The notes: generated by a model from the sequence alone, not told the origin. Counted from the first letter of the stretch, positions 1 to 14,693 are shown. The stretch: 64,000 nt of DNA from Sporobolomyces roseus (GCA_016617785.1 JADILM010000003.1:1984001-2048000), one strand, 5' to 3'. Numbers and translations: made by a program.

Positions 1-2
1 CT

Positions 3-407
3 GAACCCCTCTGGACCGGTCCCGAAGCAGAACTCGAACAATCAGGTTTCGTTCAACAGATGGGCGAAGGTACTTGGGTACAGATGTGGAGTCGAGTATT
101 GCAAGCTGCGAAACTAGCGACCAAGATGAGAGAGGACGAGAACAAATCGAAAGGTGGTTGGTTTGGAGGATTTGGGAAAGGAGTTGCGAAAGAAAAGGAG
201 AAGGAGAAGGAGAAAGTGAGAGAAGAGGACAAGGTTGGACCGGTCAAGATGAGAGTACCGATTAGACCTAGTGAAGACGAGTTGGAACAGGCTAGGAAAG
301 CGAGTGCGGAGAAGGATAGATCAGAGGGCAACGGGAGAGGGAAAGGAGGAGAATGGTTGGCGCAAGGAGGAGGAGGTAGAGGGATGGGAGGTGGAGCGCC
401 TCCCTGA
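3..407 (+). CDS. C-terminal end of an unidentified protein (5' partial)
   Basis: An open frame enters from the left edge in frame 3 and stops at a TGA at 405-407. It gives about 134 residues. The first part (EPLWTGPEAELEQSGF..., then GTWVQMWSRVL) looks like the end of a folded domain. A Lys/Glu-rich run with KEKEKEKEK follows, and then a Gly-rich tail ending GGGAPP. I do not recognise the family. The frame is supported by its length and by the ordered amino-acid composition, whereas the antisense ORF over the same bases is low-complexity Pro/Ser. The true start lies outside the window. Confidence 0.6.
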   Translation, partial: EPLWTGPEAELEQSGFVQQMGEGTWVQMWSRVLQAAKLATKMREDENKSKGGWFGGFGKGVAKEKEKEKEKVREEDKVGPVKMRVPIRPSEDELEQARKASAEKDRSEGNGRGKGGEWLAQGGGGRGMGGGAPP

Positions 408-987
408 CGCATGGACACTGGATATACTTTAACTTTGTAGATAGGATAGAGAACCCTCCGTGTAGATACTTACTCACTCGCATATTCTTCGCAACCTGTT
501 GAACCTTCTCACTTTGAGACTTGTAACTTTTCATTCTCTCTCGATCCTTTCCGTCGCGCTCTCATCAGTTTCTCAGAGTATTACTCTCACCATCGAGGTA
601 GGTGACGAGGCGGGAGCATTAGAATTGGCAGAGTTGAACTTGATTGAACATAGAATTCGATGCGCGACTTCGAAGGAAAACAACAAACTTCCTCCGACTT
701 TCCCACACCTCTCCAACACACTCAGCACTACCGCCAGCGATCAGACCAATCAGTGTAACACCTCTGCAATCCTCTAACCATCTACCGGGGCTCTACCCCT
801 TCAACCCTCGACTCGAAACTCTCGCTTCATCTTCTCAACCGTTTCCAACTCTCTACTTTTTACCACTCAGCTTTACCTGACTGCCTTCAGTGAGTACACA
901 CTTCACTGTGGTTTACTTATCACTCTCGAAGGAAGCTAAACAAATGGAGGAGAGAGAATAGGGTTTACACTCGTTTAAACATTAGAA
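408..987. other. Intergenic region and 5' leader
   Basis: 580 bases between the first gene and the Ser-rich membrane protein. It is C/T-rich toward its right end, as the promoters and leaders in this window usually are. A possible non-coding intron acceptor (CCTTCAG) lies near 886-892. Short ORFs on both strands show no family resemblance. I see no RNA gene here. Confidence 0.5.
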
Positions 988-3759
988 ATGACTTCCCTTC
1001 GACCGCGACCTTCATACGCTACTACAGCCGATGAATCTGCGTCACAATACGTTTCAGCACAGAGCTACATGCAGGATACAACTCAGGAGTCAATGTGGAC
1101 GGCCCCCTCACCTCCTAACAATTCGAATTTACCTAATTTCGATGATTCAACCTCTTCGCACCCTAAACGTCCGTCTCGAGAAGATCGCAGCATCGAAGTT
1201 CTATCGACACCGAGAAGACCTCCCTTCACTTCCGTTCCTTCCTCTTCTTCTTCATCCTCGACCTCTTCTTCCTCCGGTTCTGAAGTCGACATGTCCGGTT
1301 CAATCCACTATCCCTTCTTCGTCCCTCCCCCTCCTTCAGCTCGTACCCCGATAAACAACAAGGAGAACATCCGGAACCGCACCTCGCTGATAGCCCCCTC
1401 TCCTCGCCCGACCTCACCTCTTCCTCCTCTTCCACGAGATTCGACAATTCGACATCTTCGCGCTCCATCGAATACGACGACGACTTCTCACAAACCTCAT
1501 CGAGCTCCACCTCTCACCGCTCACAACTCTCTCGCAGCTTTCCAAGCCCACCACCTCGTCGACAAACCGACAACTTCAGAAGATTCACATCGAACGAGTA
1601 GCGATGTTGATCTCGACCTTTCATTCGACTACGAGGCTAGACAAGACCTAGGAGATCAGACCTTCTCGGATGAGCAACATGGTAGTTCGAGATCGGGTTC
1701 ATCGAGTGAAGAGAATCGAAGTGGTGAAGGAAGTTTGGAGAAATTGGAAAGCGAGGTGATGAGAGGTGGATGGGTCGGGATAGAGATGAGTCCTCAAGAG
1801 CACGGAATCCCCGAAGGGCAATTAGTGAGGAGTGGTAGTGGGAAACTGGTTGGAGCGCAATCATCGAAAGCGAGGAGTGCGTTGGATTTGAGGGCTCAGT
1901 TCAAAGCTGCCGAACTCGAGAAACAACGGCTGGCGGGTCAGGAACAGGATGTATCGATCGTCGTGATGGAGGATCTGGGTAACATGGTCGAAGAGGGAGC
2001 GGAAGTTGAAGCGAGAAGGAGGGAAATTCGTGCAGGAAAGAGACCGGTCGAAGGAGAAAGAGCTGGATGGATCAAGACGGGAGAAGACAAGGTTCAACGA
2101 CGTCGTTCAGCTGGGTTTGGATTCGCTTACAACACGACTGAATCCCTCAAAGCTCCAGCACTTCGCAATCCTCCTCATTCCGCACCTTTACTCTCCGAAC
2201 CCGTCTTTGCGAATCAACAACAGCAACCTCCAGCTCATCAAGTTGTCGACCTCAGTCCATTCTCAGCTGAATTAGATCAAGCGAAACGGACGAAAGCCTT
2301 CCCCTTACCTTTACGACTCACCAAACGGTTATCTCTCACAACATCGCCCAAACAAGAGTCAGTCTTCAAGTCCTCGAGGCAGTCACTCATCTACTATGAC
2401 TCGGACGTCGCTTCTCCCGAGCCATCACCTCTATTTGATCATCGTTCGGACGACGAAGATGGAGGAGGAGGAGGCACGAATCGGACTGCGCCTTCGACTC
2501 CTAACGACACTCCTCTCTTTCAAGAATGCTTCTCAGACGACGAGACGACTCCTCCACCGATCCCAGACAAAGATGGAGCTCTAGCAGGACTTGGATTCGA
2601 TTTCGACGTTTCACCTTCTTCCCCATCTCGCGAAGAATTCCCTACCGTTCCTCTCCGACGTCGGTCTCTCCCTCCTCCTGCGACTCGTCGAATGTCAAAC
2701 AGACATATGCCGATTCCTTCTCTATCGATCTCTCCACCTCCTCGAACGAAGCATTCGGATCCTCTCGAAGATATCCTCGAAACCGATTCTTCTCGTTCAT
2801 CAGTCGATTCATCAGCCGATCACAATGCTTCACCCTCACGACGTCTCTCCCGTCGGTTGTCATCGTCGAATCCTGGAATCGCCGGAATCGGAACTCGAGC
2901 TCAATCTAGGAGACAACCTTCCTCGCCTCCCTCGTCTTCTTCCCCTCGTCGCGCTACCTCGACCCCGAACAACGATAGAGGAGGACCGACGATTATCACC
3001 CCTCAACATCTCCTCGTCACTCCTGGATCAGCTTCCTCCTCGAACAACGGAGGAGGTCCTTCCTTCTCCTTCAGTCCCGCTCCTTTGCGACTCGTCAAAG
3101 CCCAACTCCTTCGAGCCGCAGGATATCGCTACGATGCTGTACCCGCTTCCTCACCACCCTTAGGATCTCCCGAACCAGATCACGCGATCCCATCTCCTCG
3201 AAAACGAACTGCTACTCCTCAACCACAACGAAAAGAGCGGACTGCAGTCGAATCGAGACCTCAAACTCGAAGCAGGGGGAAAGGAAGAGTAGGAACCACA
3301 CTGGAAGAACTGAGTGATTTACTGAGTAGTTCAGCGGAAACTTGGATTGATGAAGTAATCCCCGCTAAACTCGCTTTCATTGTACGTATCCTCCCTATCC
3401 TCCTCTATCGAACACCGACTGACTGTAGCATCGTCGTTTAGGCTGGATTCCTCTTAGGACCCTGGTGTTGGATAATCGGAGGATGGTTCCTCCGTTCATC
3501 CGACGGTGAACTCCCTTCTTCTCGTGGTCAACGCTGTCGATTACCCACCTGTTCCTGTGGTCGAATCCTGAGAGGATCAGTAACGGTACAACAAACGTTA
3601 CATACTACGAAGAGTAGAGAAGGAATGAGGGAGAGAAGTGAGGACGATTGGATGGGAATGGATAAATGGGTGTTTGGGAATCGGGTCGCGGCCTGTGGTG
3701 GAGGAGTGGGAATCGCTGTGCTCGTTGGAATTGCGATTTGGGCAGCGGCGAGCGCCTAG
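988..3759 (+). CDS. Large Ser-rich protein with two C-terminal membrane segments
   Basis: Two exons, 988-3381 (798 codons) and 3442-3759 (106 codons), joined in phase 0 by a 60-nt intron with GTACGT and TTTAG ends. The product is 903 aa. About 780 residues are disordered, rich in Ser, Pro and Arg, with poly-Ser and RRLSRR-type basic patches typical of phosphorylated cytosolic regions. The C-terminal part is hydrophobic. One segment spans the exon join (LAFIAGFLLGPWCWIIGGWFL region) and a second ends the protein (GVGIAVLVGIAIWAAA). A short Cys/Arg-rich loop (GQRCRLPTCSCGR) lies between them. This gives a two-pass membrane protein with a long cytosolic N-terminus. The PWCWxxGGW motif recalls hypothetical proteins of other basidiomycetes, but I know no assigned function. 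Confidence 0.8.
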
Positions 3760-4023
3760 AAGATAGGGATGTATATACATTTTTTCGAATTTCGCACAGA
3801 TTATATTTTTGGATTTCCTCTTTTCCCCTATCGATTGCATTGATTGGATCTCTGGATAGTTTAGCATTGTACTGTATTCACCTGTGGAAATGGATCGCAT
3901 CTTGAATGGTTGACTGAAAATTGCTCGAGCAGTCTCCTGTTTTTGCGATTCACTCTCTTCTGTTTCCCACTTTCTCCTCTCACCTCTCGCTTTCACTTCG
4001 CACCTCAAGGAAGCGCTTACAGG

Positions 4024-5450
4024 ATGGCTACAAACAGCAAGGAAGAGATTCAGGTACGCTCCACGCTCTCTCTGACAAGTCGGGAGAAATGGTTCAACTT
4101 GTTACATCTTTCTCTCTCTACACCTCACTGGAGACCGTGGGAACCATATACGAATGACAAGGAGCTATAGAAAATGGAGTGGGAGCAGCCTCAAGGGAAT
4201 CAGAGAGAACGAGGTGCTGACTTCGCTCGATCTGGCAAATAGGGAATAATCGACAGAGCACTCGCTCAAAGGCTAGATGGCAACAACAAGTTCAAAGCGG
4301 GTGATCTCAAAGGTGCTCTCATGGACTATCACTATGTATTGCTCTCGTTGAAAGGTGAATCTCGTTTTTGGTTCGGAAAAACTTCTCGCTGACTTGAATG
4401 AATCGATAGGTTTGGACGGTAGGATGTCGAGTGCTTTCGGACCTGCTACTCGACCTCCCGAGATCTTACCTTCTGCTACTGAAGCAAAGATTGAGGAGGT
4501 CAATGATGAGGAAGGAGAAGGAGACAAGGGAAAAGGAAAGGAGAAGGAAAAAGAAGCTGAACCTGAGGTCAAAGAGGAAGAGTCTCCTTATGATGTCGTC
4601 AAAACTGCTGTACGCATCTCTACCTCGTGAGTGTGCAGGAAAGAGACTCACAGATTCAGGTACGTACAGCTCTTGAATACGCACATCAATTCAGCTGCGA
4701 TTCACATCAAGCTCGAGCGATTCCAACGTGCTCTCGAGTGCGCTCAAGCTGCTCAAAAACTCGATGAGTAAGGATAATCCGACTCGAAGACGATAGCTAC
4801 AGCTGATCTCGCATCCTGTACGGTCCACCTCACAGAAAGAATCAAAAAGCATCATTCCGTGAAGCTCAAGCTAGGATCGTACGTCTCACACACTCTGTTC
4901 ATGCATTAAAATTGTCTCTGAAGTGGTGTATTGAGCATTACAGGGACTCGGTCAAGCTTCGAAAGGTAGCGTTCCGAGGGAGAGCTTAACCATCGATCTC
5001 GCCTCGCTGATTGATTCCCCTCCGTTCCTACAGGTAAAGCCATCCTGGAAGAGCTCCAGAAGATTCACGGACCCGATGCCGGTATCTCACAAACCTTAGC
5101 GAAACTCGCTGCCGATGAAAAAGAGAAAGACAAGACCAAGAACTCTCAATTCCGTGCGTCCCTCCCTTCTTTTCACTTGCTCCGTCTCCTACGAAGACAC
5201 TGAATGTGGACAGGGGATGTTTGCAGGTGGTATGTTCAAGAAAGACAAGCCGACCTCTTCTTCAGCATCCTCGGTTCAAGTCGAAACGGGAACCACTCCT
5301 ACCGGTACCAAAACGAACAGTGAAGGAGGAGACGGAAGTGGTGATTCAGGAAGCACTCTCAAGGAAGTCTCGAAAGAGGTCTCGGAAGTTGCAGAGAGTA
5401 TCACGGATGAAGTCAAGAAAGAAGTCGAGGAGAAGAAGGAGGACGCTTGA
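4024..5450 (+). CDS. TTC9-like tetratricopeptide-repeat protein
   Basis: Eight exons: 4024-4053, 4243-4354, 4410-4609, 4670-4767, 4836-4878, 4944-4965, 5034-5153 and 5227-5450. All joins keep frame and give 282 aa. The first TPR helix pair is near residues 12-48 (LDGNNKFKAGDLKGALMDY). An acidic Glu/Lys-rich insert follows, then two further TPR-like hairpins (NSAAIHIKLERFQRALECA and NQKASFREAQARIGLGQ) and a Ser/Thr/Lys-rich tail. The arrangement of an early TPR, a spacer and then the rest resembles the TTC9 family, whose TPRs bind partner proteins such as chaperones; the partner here is unknown. The first exon encodes only ten residues and one exon is only 22 nt, so automatic prediction may miss parts. 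Confidence 0.8.
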
Positions 5451-5859
5451 TGCGTTTGATCGTCGATCACTCTTATACCTGGACTCTTGCTCTCTCACAC
5501 CCTCAAAGCTTTCCATACCCCGCCTCTCGCAATTCGTTCGTTTCCTCTTGGTTTTTACTAGCAAACTCGTTCTTTCGTTCTTTCGCAAAATCTCGCAACT
5601 TCGCAAAATCGGATAGCAAAATCAGTACTCTCAGTATCTACCTCGACCGTTCATTGAGCGCTTCGTGAGCGTGGAAGGAGAGATCTCGCAGCTCATTCTC
5701 AATCAAAACAAGCTGGTAGAAAGAAAACGATACGAAATTTAAACTTTGCAAGAAACACCTTGTGAAATGACTCGATCGACCCCTCTCAAATAAGAACAAA
5801 AAGTAATACAGAACCCTCCCCACCCCCCCTTTAACAGCGCCCCAAGTCGAACTCAGTCC
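5451..5859. other. Convergent 3' intergenic region
   Basis: 409 bases between the stop codons of the TPR gene (+) and the nitronate monooxygenase gene (-). It contains T-rich stretches and a C-run near 5821-5830. I see no coding signal. Confidence 0.5.
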
Positions 5860-7838
<1,979 letters not shown>

Positions 7839-8131
7839 GATTTGGAGAGTGTAAAAGAGTAGTCAAGAGAGAGAGCGGAGAAGAATGTAAGAGAGCGGAG
7901 AGCAGAGAGTGTGTCCGAGAAACGAATCTTGAGCCTCGCTTATTCGCTTTTCAAACTGAACCGAACTAATCTCTTCCTGAGACCCACTCTTCGAGTCCCA
8001 CGAATACTCTCTGACACTCTCAGCCGGTCTCTCCTGAACCGAGTTCAATCTCTCGCGAAGTGAGCTTGAAAAACGACGAAAAATTGCGAATTCGAAATGC
8101 TTATTTGAAGTTACTCCAAAGTTCTACTAGC

Positions 8132-11100
8132 TCAACCTTTCAACCTCCCTTCCAATCTCTTTACGAGTTCTTCGACAACGATAGGATCCACTTGACTCAA
8201 CCACACTCGAGAAAACTCTTCGGATCCTCCATTGAGTTCTTGCGCTCTCGTCAATCTTTCGCCAATGAAGGTTGAGAGCTTAGAAGTGATCATTGGATCA
8301 CTCGCTGTCAGCTACAAGCTCACTCGATGTGTCAGTGCAAGAAGGGAGGAGAGGAGAGGAGAGGATAGAGGGAAGAAGACGTACAGCGGATTTTCGCAAT
8401 GTTTCTGGAGTTTCAGTGTAATCGTATTCGACTTCCGAAGTGTAATCGTCCGTTACATGATACAATTCGGCGCTGTGCGCACACATCTCGACAGTCTCGT
8501 CAGCATCTCCTTCGAGAAGTTATGAGGACAGAGAAGAAGTGTGCTTACTCTCCTTCCTGAGTCTCCTCAGTTTGAGCAAGTACACCGCTCCACAGCGCGA
8601 CGAGATCCGGTAGTCTCGACAAAACGATCGGGTTATTCGTAACTACTAATTCGGCTACTGCTAAAGCGACAATCTTGCGTTGTCCTCCTTGAGACATGTT
8701 ATCCAACTGTATTACTCTCTTCGTCAGTTCTTGATGAAAGGGATGAGAGGAAAGGGGGGTGCTTACACGTTCGATGAATTGGTTGAGAATGAGAGAGAGG
8801 AGAGAATCTGATGAGGTCTGAAGTCGAACCGAGGTCGAGGTGAGGAGTGAATGGAACACTGAGGGAGAAGCCAAGATGATCCGTGCTATTGAGCAGAGAT
8901 CTAGATCAAGAGCGCACTCATCAGCCTTGATGACAAGTCACACCTCAAACAGAAAAGAGAAAAACGAAGGAGGAACGTTACATTTCGTAACGACCAGCGC
9001 TGAAGTATCCTGTTTACCTCGACCCATCGTTTCATCAACTTCCTCTCCTACATCCCCATAGATCAGTCCGAGCAAAAAAAAAAACGTACAGGTTTCCCTA
9101 CCCCTTCCAACAACCTAACGAAAACCTGACTTTGATCGAGCGCTTCTGCCCAACCTTTCACTCCCTCTCCCCCACCAGAAGAAGAAGAAGAAGTGCACTT
9201 GAAAACCATATTAACCGCATGTAAAACGACTTTCGTAGCTTCCAATGTCAAACCCTCCATTAACCCTCCAACAACTCTAAAGAATTCGAAAGCACACAAC
9301 TTGACAACATCCCGAACTCCTCTATCAGCTCCACTCTTTTCGCTCGAAAGAGAGAGAAGAGAGAGGGTACGTACTTCCAAGACTTGGTGCGAGTTCAAAA
9401 GGAGGTAGGATTCAAAGATTGAGAATAATTTGGGTAAGAGATCTGTTGCTTCTCCTATTAAACCCACGAGGATCGGTAATAAAGCTAACATCTCTCCAGT
9501 GAGAGAGCTTGAGCGTTTGAGGAGTACAGACCAGAGTTCGAGAGCGTCCTCTTGAAGGTAGATGTGGGAGGGGAGGGTGGAATCGACGCTGAATTGAATG
9601 ATGGGACAGGAGGAGGAATGGAGGGATTGAGATTTCTTTCCTAGTGCCTATCATCGTCGGAGAGAGAGTAAGCTTACTGGAAAGGGAGAGGGAGAAAGGA
9701 AGAGAGACGTACTTCGGAAAGACGTGTGAGGGTTACGAGAATCGAAGTTTGAAAATGAGGTTGATTCGAACCGGAGAGAACCCAGAGTCGTCCCATCATC
9801 TCCACTAATTGACTCGCGTAGGGTTCGATCTACACCACTCTTCTCTCGTCAGCGCATTCGAAAGCAGCGAGAGAGTGAGTGAGTAACTAACGTTTCCCTC
9901 TACTCTAGCAACGACGATTCCCAAAGCACTCATAACTCTCATCCTAGTTTCCGCCAATTCGACACTCCCCAGTAGCTCGACCAACTCCGCAGCGATCCTC
10001 TCCAAGAACGGTAAGAAACTTTGCAAGTTGAAATCCCAAGTATCTGCTTTCTGTAAGGATTTGACGCTCGTCAATCTGATCGCTGGGTCGGTCGAAGCGT
10101 TACGAGAGAGTAGATGAGTGAGGAGTTCATAGATGAGTGGAAGGGAGGTTGGAGAGGGGTCGGAAGAAAGCAAAGATCCTAGGAGCGAAGAAATTCTTCG
10201 ACGGATTAAACGATAACTGTTTTTGTTTTTCACTCACTCTCACGTCAGCGAGAGCACGAAAGGTGAAAGAGAAAGAGAGGGGGGGAGATGACGTACTTTG
10301 TGTCGGTAGAGAGTGCTTCAGGAATTAAGGAATTTCGTAACCAAGTTTCAAAATCGATGATTTCTCCCAACTCTCCCAAACTTTTCCCAATCCCAGTATA
10401 CACACTCTCTTTCAATAACAAATCTTCCATATTCTTCGGATCTACTCCCCTCTTTCATCAGCTTCGTGCCCTCTCGTAGTTTCTAGAGAAGGGGTAAAAC
10501 TCACTTCGTATTCTCTCCTCCTCCAAATACCCTTTCAAGATCGCACCAACCTCCTCCTTGTACCCACCGACCAAACTCTTCAAAACGATTTCACTCGCAG
10601 GTCTCAATTCAAACTCCCATTTCCCTTCGTTCTCTTCTTCTTGATTCACAAACTCTTCTGCATCGAAATCCCATTTCTCCAATTCATCCTTCTTCAGCAC
10701 GAGGCACGAATCGATCAAGCACTGAGTGAGGGAGTGAATGAAGGGAAGTGGGATCGAGAGGGGTGAAGCACCATCCCAAGATGAGAGGGTCGATTTTAGG
10801 AGGAGTAAACAAGGAATCAAGAGTCGAGTTGGGTAGAGAGCTGTTGATGAATCTGGCGAGACGGAACGAAAGATGAAAACACTTCTCAGCTCTCTCGAGA
10901 GTGATAGTGAAATTCGACTTCTTTCTTTTTGACTCACCGGCAACTCGTTCTCTCCCTCCCACGTCGTCCACACCCGAAGTTGATTCCCTAACGACTCCCC
11001 AAGCGGCCTCCAACACGCCTTGAGTAATTCCCATCCGATCGAAATATTCGACATTCTTGTACTCGATCAAACTTCTCCACAACTTGATGTAACCCACTAA

Positions 11101-12313
11101 ATGTTTCGTCAGGTACGTTAATCTTGGTGATTCATTGAGAGATGGTTGGGGGGAGGAAAAGAGTTGTAAGCGGAGTTGCAAGAGGGAAAGAAAAGTGGGA
11201 AGGGTCGAAACGAAATAATCCTGTGGAGGTGAGCTCACCCGCTACTGTCAGTTCTTTTTTCGGGTGAGCGAATAGACGATAGGTTGAAGACTCACTTTGA
11301 TGAGTGGATTAGAAGCAGGATCTACATCCCCATAAATCGCCAACAATCTCAACCCTTTCCCACCCAACAAACAACATTCCACTTCGTCCTCCCCTTCCCC
11401 ACCCTGTAATCCTTCCTTCCCCAATCTTTCCACAGCTCTCTCCAATAAACTCCTCTGCAAGCCAACGAGATCAGAGAATAACAATTCCGTCAATTTCTTC
11501 AAGTACAAACGACCTTTTGGGGTTCGGTTTGAGGAGAGTGATTTGAGGGTTGAGTGGAGGTAGAGGAGGGAACGATGGAGAGTTAGGAGCGAGTTCGAGG
11601 TGTGTAAGGAGTGAAGGAGTGAGGAAGGGAGATCGTTCCTAGATTTTGTCAACAAGGGGTGTTAGTTCAAAAAAGATGAAGGAAAGGGGAAGGAGAGGAC
11701 TAGCCAATCGGTACCGTAATCTAATCGAGCTAGTTTACCGATTGTTACGGCGAGATTCTTTGCTAACTAGATTACAGGGAATAGGGAACAGATTTTCGAA
11801 GATAGGTCGAAGTTAGTTCTGGTTTCCTTTCATGTGAGGAAGATCGGAAGCGTACTATTCGATTTGGTTCGTCAATCGTTGTCAGTAGTAAAGGTCTGAT
11901 AGTAGATTTCTCTTCTGCCGAGATAGCACTGATCGAATTCACAAATTCACAACGAAGGATCAGTTTGCGACTTTCCTTTCCATCTCTCGTCCGCCCTTCC
12001 TTCTCCGTCTCTTTATTTCCCTCTCGTTCTTCGATTGTCCAAATGAGAGTGGGACTTACTTGTTTGACATCTTCCTCCAATACTTGTCAACTCCGTTCTT
12101 GAACTGTAATAACGCCTGAAGTCTGACAGCATCCTCTACTGCTCCTGATCGTTCGGTAAAGATCTGAGTCAATAATGTATAATAACCTGGGAGAGTTGAC
12201 CAGGCTTGAAGGGATGAAAGGGAGGAAGAACGGATTTGAGGAGATGGAGACAGGGCGAGGGATAAGCAAGAGATTATATCGGATGGGGACGAGGGAGGTG
12301 GGATGGTGCTCAT
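8132..12313 (-). CDS. Importin-11/Kap120-type karyopherin beta
   Basis: A multi-exon gene for a long HEAT-repeat nuclear transport receptor. The first exon starts at ATG 12311-12313. It contains the importin-beta N-terminal domain that binds RanGTP: AVRLQALLQFKNGVDKYWRK, continued in the next exon with AISAEEKSTIRPLL, a close match in style to importin-11. Leu-rich helices follow throughout. The C-terminal exons read DYTETPETLRKSA, DPMITSKLSTFIGERL and WLSQVDPIVVEELVKRL before TGA at 8132-8134, which resembles the importin-11 C-terminus. Many short introns lie between; I did not fix every boundary. Expected role: import of ribosomal and other cargo through the nuclear pore. The start is 157 bp from the divergent URA4 start. 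Confidence 0.85.
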
Positions 12314-12469
12314 GATTGAGCTACTGAGAGAGGCAGAAGCAGGGTAAAGTGAAGTGAAGGAAGAGAAGAGAGAGAGAAACGTTCAACTTGATCGAGGCAA
12401 CTCTTGCTCTTCTTCTCTTCACTCTACCAGCTTCGAATCACCAGTAACACTTAGAATAAGGATCAAGAG
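12314..12469. promoter_or_regulatory. Divergent promoter, importin-11 / URA4
   Basis: 156 bases separate the two start codons, so both promoters must share this stretch. It carries AGAGAGAGA and CTTCTCTTCACTC tracts, the purine/pyrimidine asymmetry seen upstream of many genes in the window. No TATA box is evident. Confidence 0.5.
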
Positions 12470-13803
12470 ATGGATACGATCACCCTGAACGCACCATTGG
12501 ATGCTCATGTTCATTTGAGACAAGGAAACATGATGAAACTCGTTACACCTCACGTACAACTAGGAGGGGTCAAAACTGCCTTCGTGATGGTCAGTTCCTT
12601 ACTCTCTCTCTGATCACTCTCTCCTCCCCTTCTAACCTCCCCAAAATGAAAACATCTAGCCAAATTTGATCCCACCTCTCACCACTCCCGAACAAACAAT
12701 CGCTTACGTCAAAGACCTCAAATCCGTCTCACCCAATCTCGAAATCTTACCTTCCATGTACCTCTCTTCATCCCTCACTCCAGAAATGGTCACGAGAGCG
12801 AAACAGTTGGGAGTAGTAGGAATCAAAAGTTATCCTAGAGGAGTCACTACCAATTCAGAAGGGGGAGTAGGAATGGAAGGTTACCGAGTATACGATGAAG
12901 TGTTTAGGGAGATGGAGAAAGTAGATATGGTATTGAATTTACATGGTGAAGTTCCTTCAGATGTAGATGGAGATGTAAGTCTCTCGCATTTCTTTTCTAC
13001 TCTAGCTTCTCCTTGTCCGCAACGAAGCTAATTGGTGCGGGAGTGGACTTGCAGGGCACATGCGTTTTGAACGCAGAAGAACGTTTCCTCCCTCACTTGT
13101 TCGAAATCAATCGTAAATTTCCCTCGCTCCGAATAGTTCTCGAACACTGTACCACCTCGGCCGCAATCGAAGCCGTAAGTCCTTTCTCCCATCCTATCCC
13201 ATCACCCTCACTAAAACCCCCTCTACTTCGAAATAGGTTAAATCCCTTCCCTCCAACGTCGTCGCCTCTATAACCCCTCACCACTTACTCCTAACGATCG
13301 ACGCGGCCTGTTCATCCTCCCTCAACTTCTGTAAACCCCTCGCAAAATTCCCATCCGACCGTCAAGCCCTCCGTAACGCAATCAAATCTCGTTCCTCAAA
13401 ATTCTTCTTGGGATCAGATTCGGCACCTCATCCATCTCGTACCAAATTACCCAAACTCAACGTTGCGAAGATTGAGGGAAAGGAGGAAGTGGTATTGCCT
13501 ACTCCATGCGCGGCAGGGATTTATACCAGTTCAAATTTGATTCCATTAACTGCAGAGATTTTTGAGAGATCTGGAATTCCTTTGGATTGTTTGCAAGGGT
13601 TCGTTTCGACTTTTGGGAGGGATTTTTACAAGGTACCTAATGAGGAAGAGGGGGATCAAGTTGTGTTGAGGAGGACGGTCGAGGGGAGAATGGTAGAGAG
13701 GGTTTGGAGTTTCGAGAAAGAGGGGGAAGGGGAAGGGGAAGAAGAATATGTGATTCCTTTCCTTGCTGGAGAGAAGATTGGGTGGGAGATTGTAGGGAAA
13801 TAG
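12470..13803 (+). CDS. URA4: Dihydroorotase (pyrimidine biosynthesis)
   Basis: Four exons, 12470-12589, 12660-12974, 13055-13174 and 13237-13803, sum to 1122 nt and give 373 aa with every join in phase 0. The enzyme cyclises carbamoyl aspartate to dihydroorotate, the third step of UMP synthesis, in the cytosol. Seen: the metal-binding DAHVHLR at residues 11-17, GIKSYPRG containing the lysine that is carbamylated in this family, LNLHGEVP, LEHCTTSAA, TPHHLLL and GSDSAPHP with the catalytic Asp. Length and motif order fit the monomeric bacterial-type dihydroorotase used by fungi (yeast Ura4). The acidic EKEGEGEGEEE insert near the C-terminus is not usual for the family and probably forms a surface loop. 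Confidence 0.95.
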
Positions 13804-14117
13804 AATTTATGGTGAGAGGTAAAAGGGAATTGTTGTAGAATGAAAAATCCAGACAGTTACAAAAGATTCGAAGTTTTTTTCATTTTCGCTTCCCCTTTCT
13901 TTCGCACGACAAACGAGAGAAGCAGCTTCTCTACGCCTCTCAATTGTCGATCTATTGAGTTCGCTCTGTGATTCGGAAATGCTAAAGAGTAGATCGTTGT
14001 TACAATTTCGGAGGGAGAGAGAGAGAGAAGGGTTTTTAGCACAAAAGGAAAGGAAGAGTTCACGTAAAAGCGGAAACTGAAGGATAGTATGTCTTATAGC
14101 TTGCGAATAAAGTCCCT
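13804..14117. other. Convergent 3' region, URA4 / SmG
   Basis: 314 bases between the two stop codons. T-rich stretches and a GAGAGAGAGAGA run are seen near 14010-14025. No coding signal. Confidence 0.45.
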
Positions 14118-14693
14118 TCATCTTGTAGCCATCAACTCCATCGTCGTAACACTATTCCCTCGAATAACCTATTTTTGCTCCCTCTCTCAAAACTTATCAG
14201 CTCCTCCCTTTCACTCCCCATCAGCAGAGAGAAGTATGATTACGTACGACAGTTCCACATTCCGTCTTGTCTGCACCATTCCCTTCTTCCCTCGTTTCAT
14301 CCAAGACGAGGTTCAAGAAGATGTCGAACCCCCTCAAATAACCTGAAACGGTACGGTTCCCTTGAAGTTTAATGAAGAGAAGTTTATCCATGTACTACTC
14401 ATTGTGTATCACGAGAGGGGTAGAGAGGCGAGAGGAGAGGGAGGTTAGTACGGAAGATGAGAAGAATGAGGAGGGCGTACTGCTGATTGATTGATGCGAC
14501 GGGGGGATACATAGAGCTACCTAAATACTACTGAGATACTCTTATTGTGCACCCAGAGGTTGAGGAGTGGGAGATTGCTTGATCAAACACCTTGATTTCC
14601 CATCATCTCTCCCCTTTTCCATTCAGAACCAGCGAGTAGAATGAGGAAGTTGAAGTGTACCTTCTTGAGTTCGGGTGCTTGAACTTTAGACAT
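14118..14693 (-). CDS. SNRPG: Small nuclear ribonucleoprotein SmG
   Basis: Three exons, 14661-14693 (11 codons), 14248-14394 (49 codons) and 14118-14168 (17 codons with TGA), give exactly 76 aa, the usual SmG length. SmG is one of seven Sm proteins forming the ring on spliceosomal snRNAs. Seen: MSKVQAPELKK, then YMDKLLFIKLQGNRTVSGYL (Sm1: beta strands with the GNRxVxGxLRGFD core), FDIFLNLVLDE, and the Sm2 motif VIRGNSV before ELMATR. The first intron has a weaker donor (GTACAC) and a GTAG acceptor next to TACATG. Because each exon is short, no long ORF marks this gene. Confidence 0.93.
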
